Below the pieces are notes generated by a model, which made no database searches, had not been told where the DNA came from, and worked only from the letters and a program-made list of their open reading frames with translations. A program made the translations under genes and the position numbers. From positions 1-5,282 of the forward strand of contig JAADGU010000071.1 of assembly GCA_013152195.1 (NCBI GenBank): DNA of 5,282 bases. The letters run 5' to 3'. This DNA comes from Nitrospirota bacterium. Lineage in GTDB: Bacteria; Nitrospirota; Thermodesulfovibrionia; Thermodesulfovibrionales; JdFR-85. The stretch's first letter is position 1. Each line of letters begins with the position of its first letter. Shown piece by piece: positions 5,278 through 5,282 of the stretch.

Positions 5278-5282
5278 AGGAG
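5276..5282 (+). promoter_or_regulatory. Shine-Dalgarno of the next operon gene (probably atpD or another F1 gene)
   Basis: AAAGGAG overlaps the atpG stop codon and ends the window. Its position implies that a gene starts within about 5-12 nt beyond the edge. Since beta and epsilon have not appeared, atpD is the natural guess, but its coding sequence is not in view. Confidence 0.6.

Overview
The window carries most of a rotary ATP synthase/ATPase operon on the + strand, read as an N-type (AtpR-containing) F1Fo enzyme. The visible order is atpR-atpB-atpE-atpF-atpA-atpG. A tRNA-Asp gene lies divergently upstream on the - strand. Base composition is mid-GC, and arginine is heavily encoded by AGG, including in the atp genes. 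With the family resemblances this suggests an anaerobic or thermophile-related Gram-negative lineage such as Nitrospirota or Desulfobacterota. That placement is an inference; nothing in the window fixes it.

Layout. Positions 1-102 may be the last codons of an unidentified upstream gene. Positions 103-439 hold no gene that I can support, only small hairpins. Positions 440-516 (-) are a complete tRNA-Asp(GTC) with encoded CCA. Positions 517-685 are a divergent control region: two candidate promoters face the tRNA, and a consensus extended -10 faces the operon only a few bases before the atpR start codon. From 686 the Fo genes run tightly: atpR and atpB overlap by 4 nt, atpE (c) has a near-perfect Shine-Dalgarno, and atpF (b) follows 4 nt after atpE. 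A 237-nt gap at 2669-2905 then breaks the operon and is almost entirely made of nested inverted repeats. After it come atpA (alpha) and atpG (gamma), 2 nt apart. The window ends on a Shine-Dalgarno overlapping the atpG stop, so another gene follows directly.

How the parts fit. AtpB (a) and the AtpE (c) ring form the ion-translocating motor. AtpR is the small accessory membrane protein of N-type operons. AtpF is a b-type stalk fused to the C-terminal part of subunit delta; no separate atpH is seen. AtpA and AtpG are F1 head and shaft subunits. Beta (atpD) and epsilon (atpC) are needed for a working enzyme and are not in the window. Classical N-type operons begin with atpD-atpC and an atpQ gene, but here the operon head is a tRNA gene and a promoter. 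Beta and epsilon may therefore lie downstream of atpG, as in ordinary F-type operons, which would make the layout an N-type Fo block joined to an F-type order of F1 genes.

Most unusual points: the mixed gene order, the large palindromic element between the Fo and F1 halves, a c subunit with two carboxylates at the ion-binding site, and an atpR start that may be leaderless.
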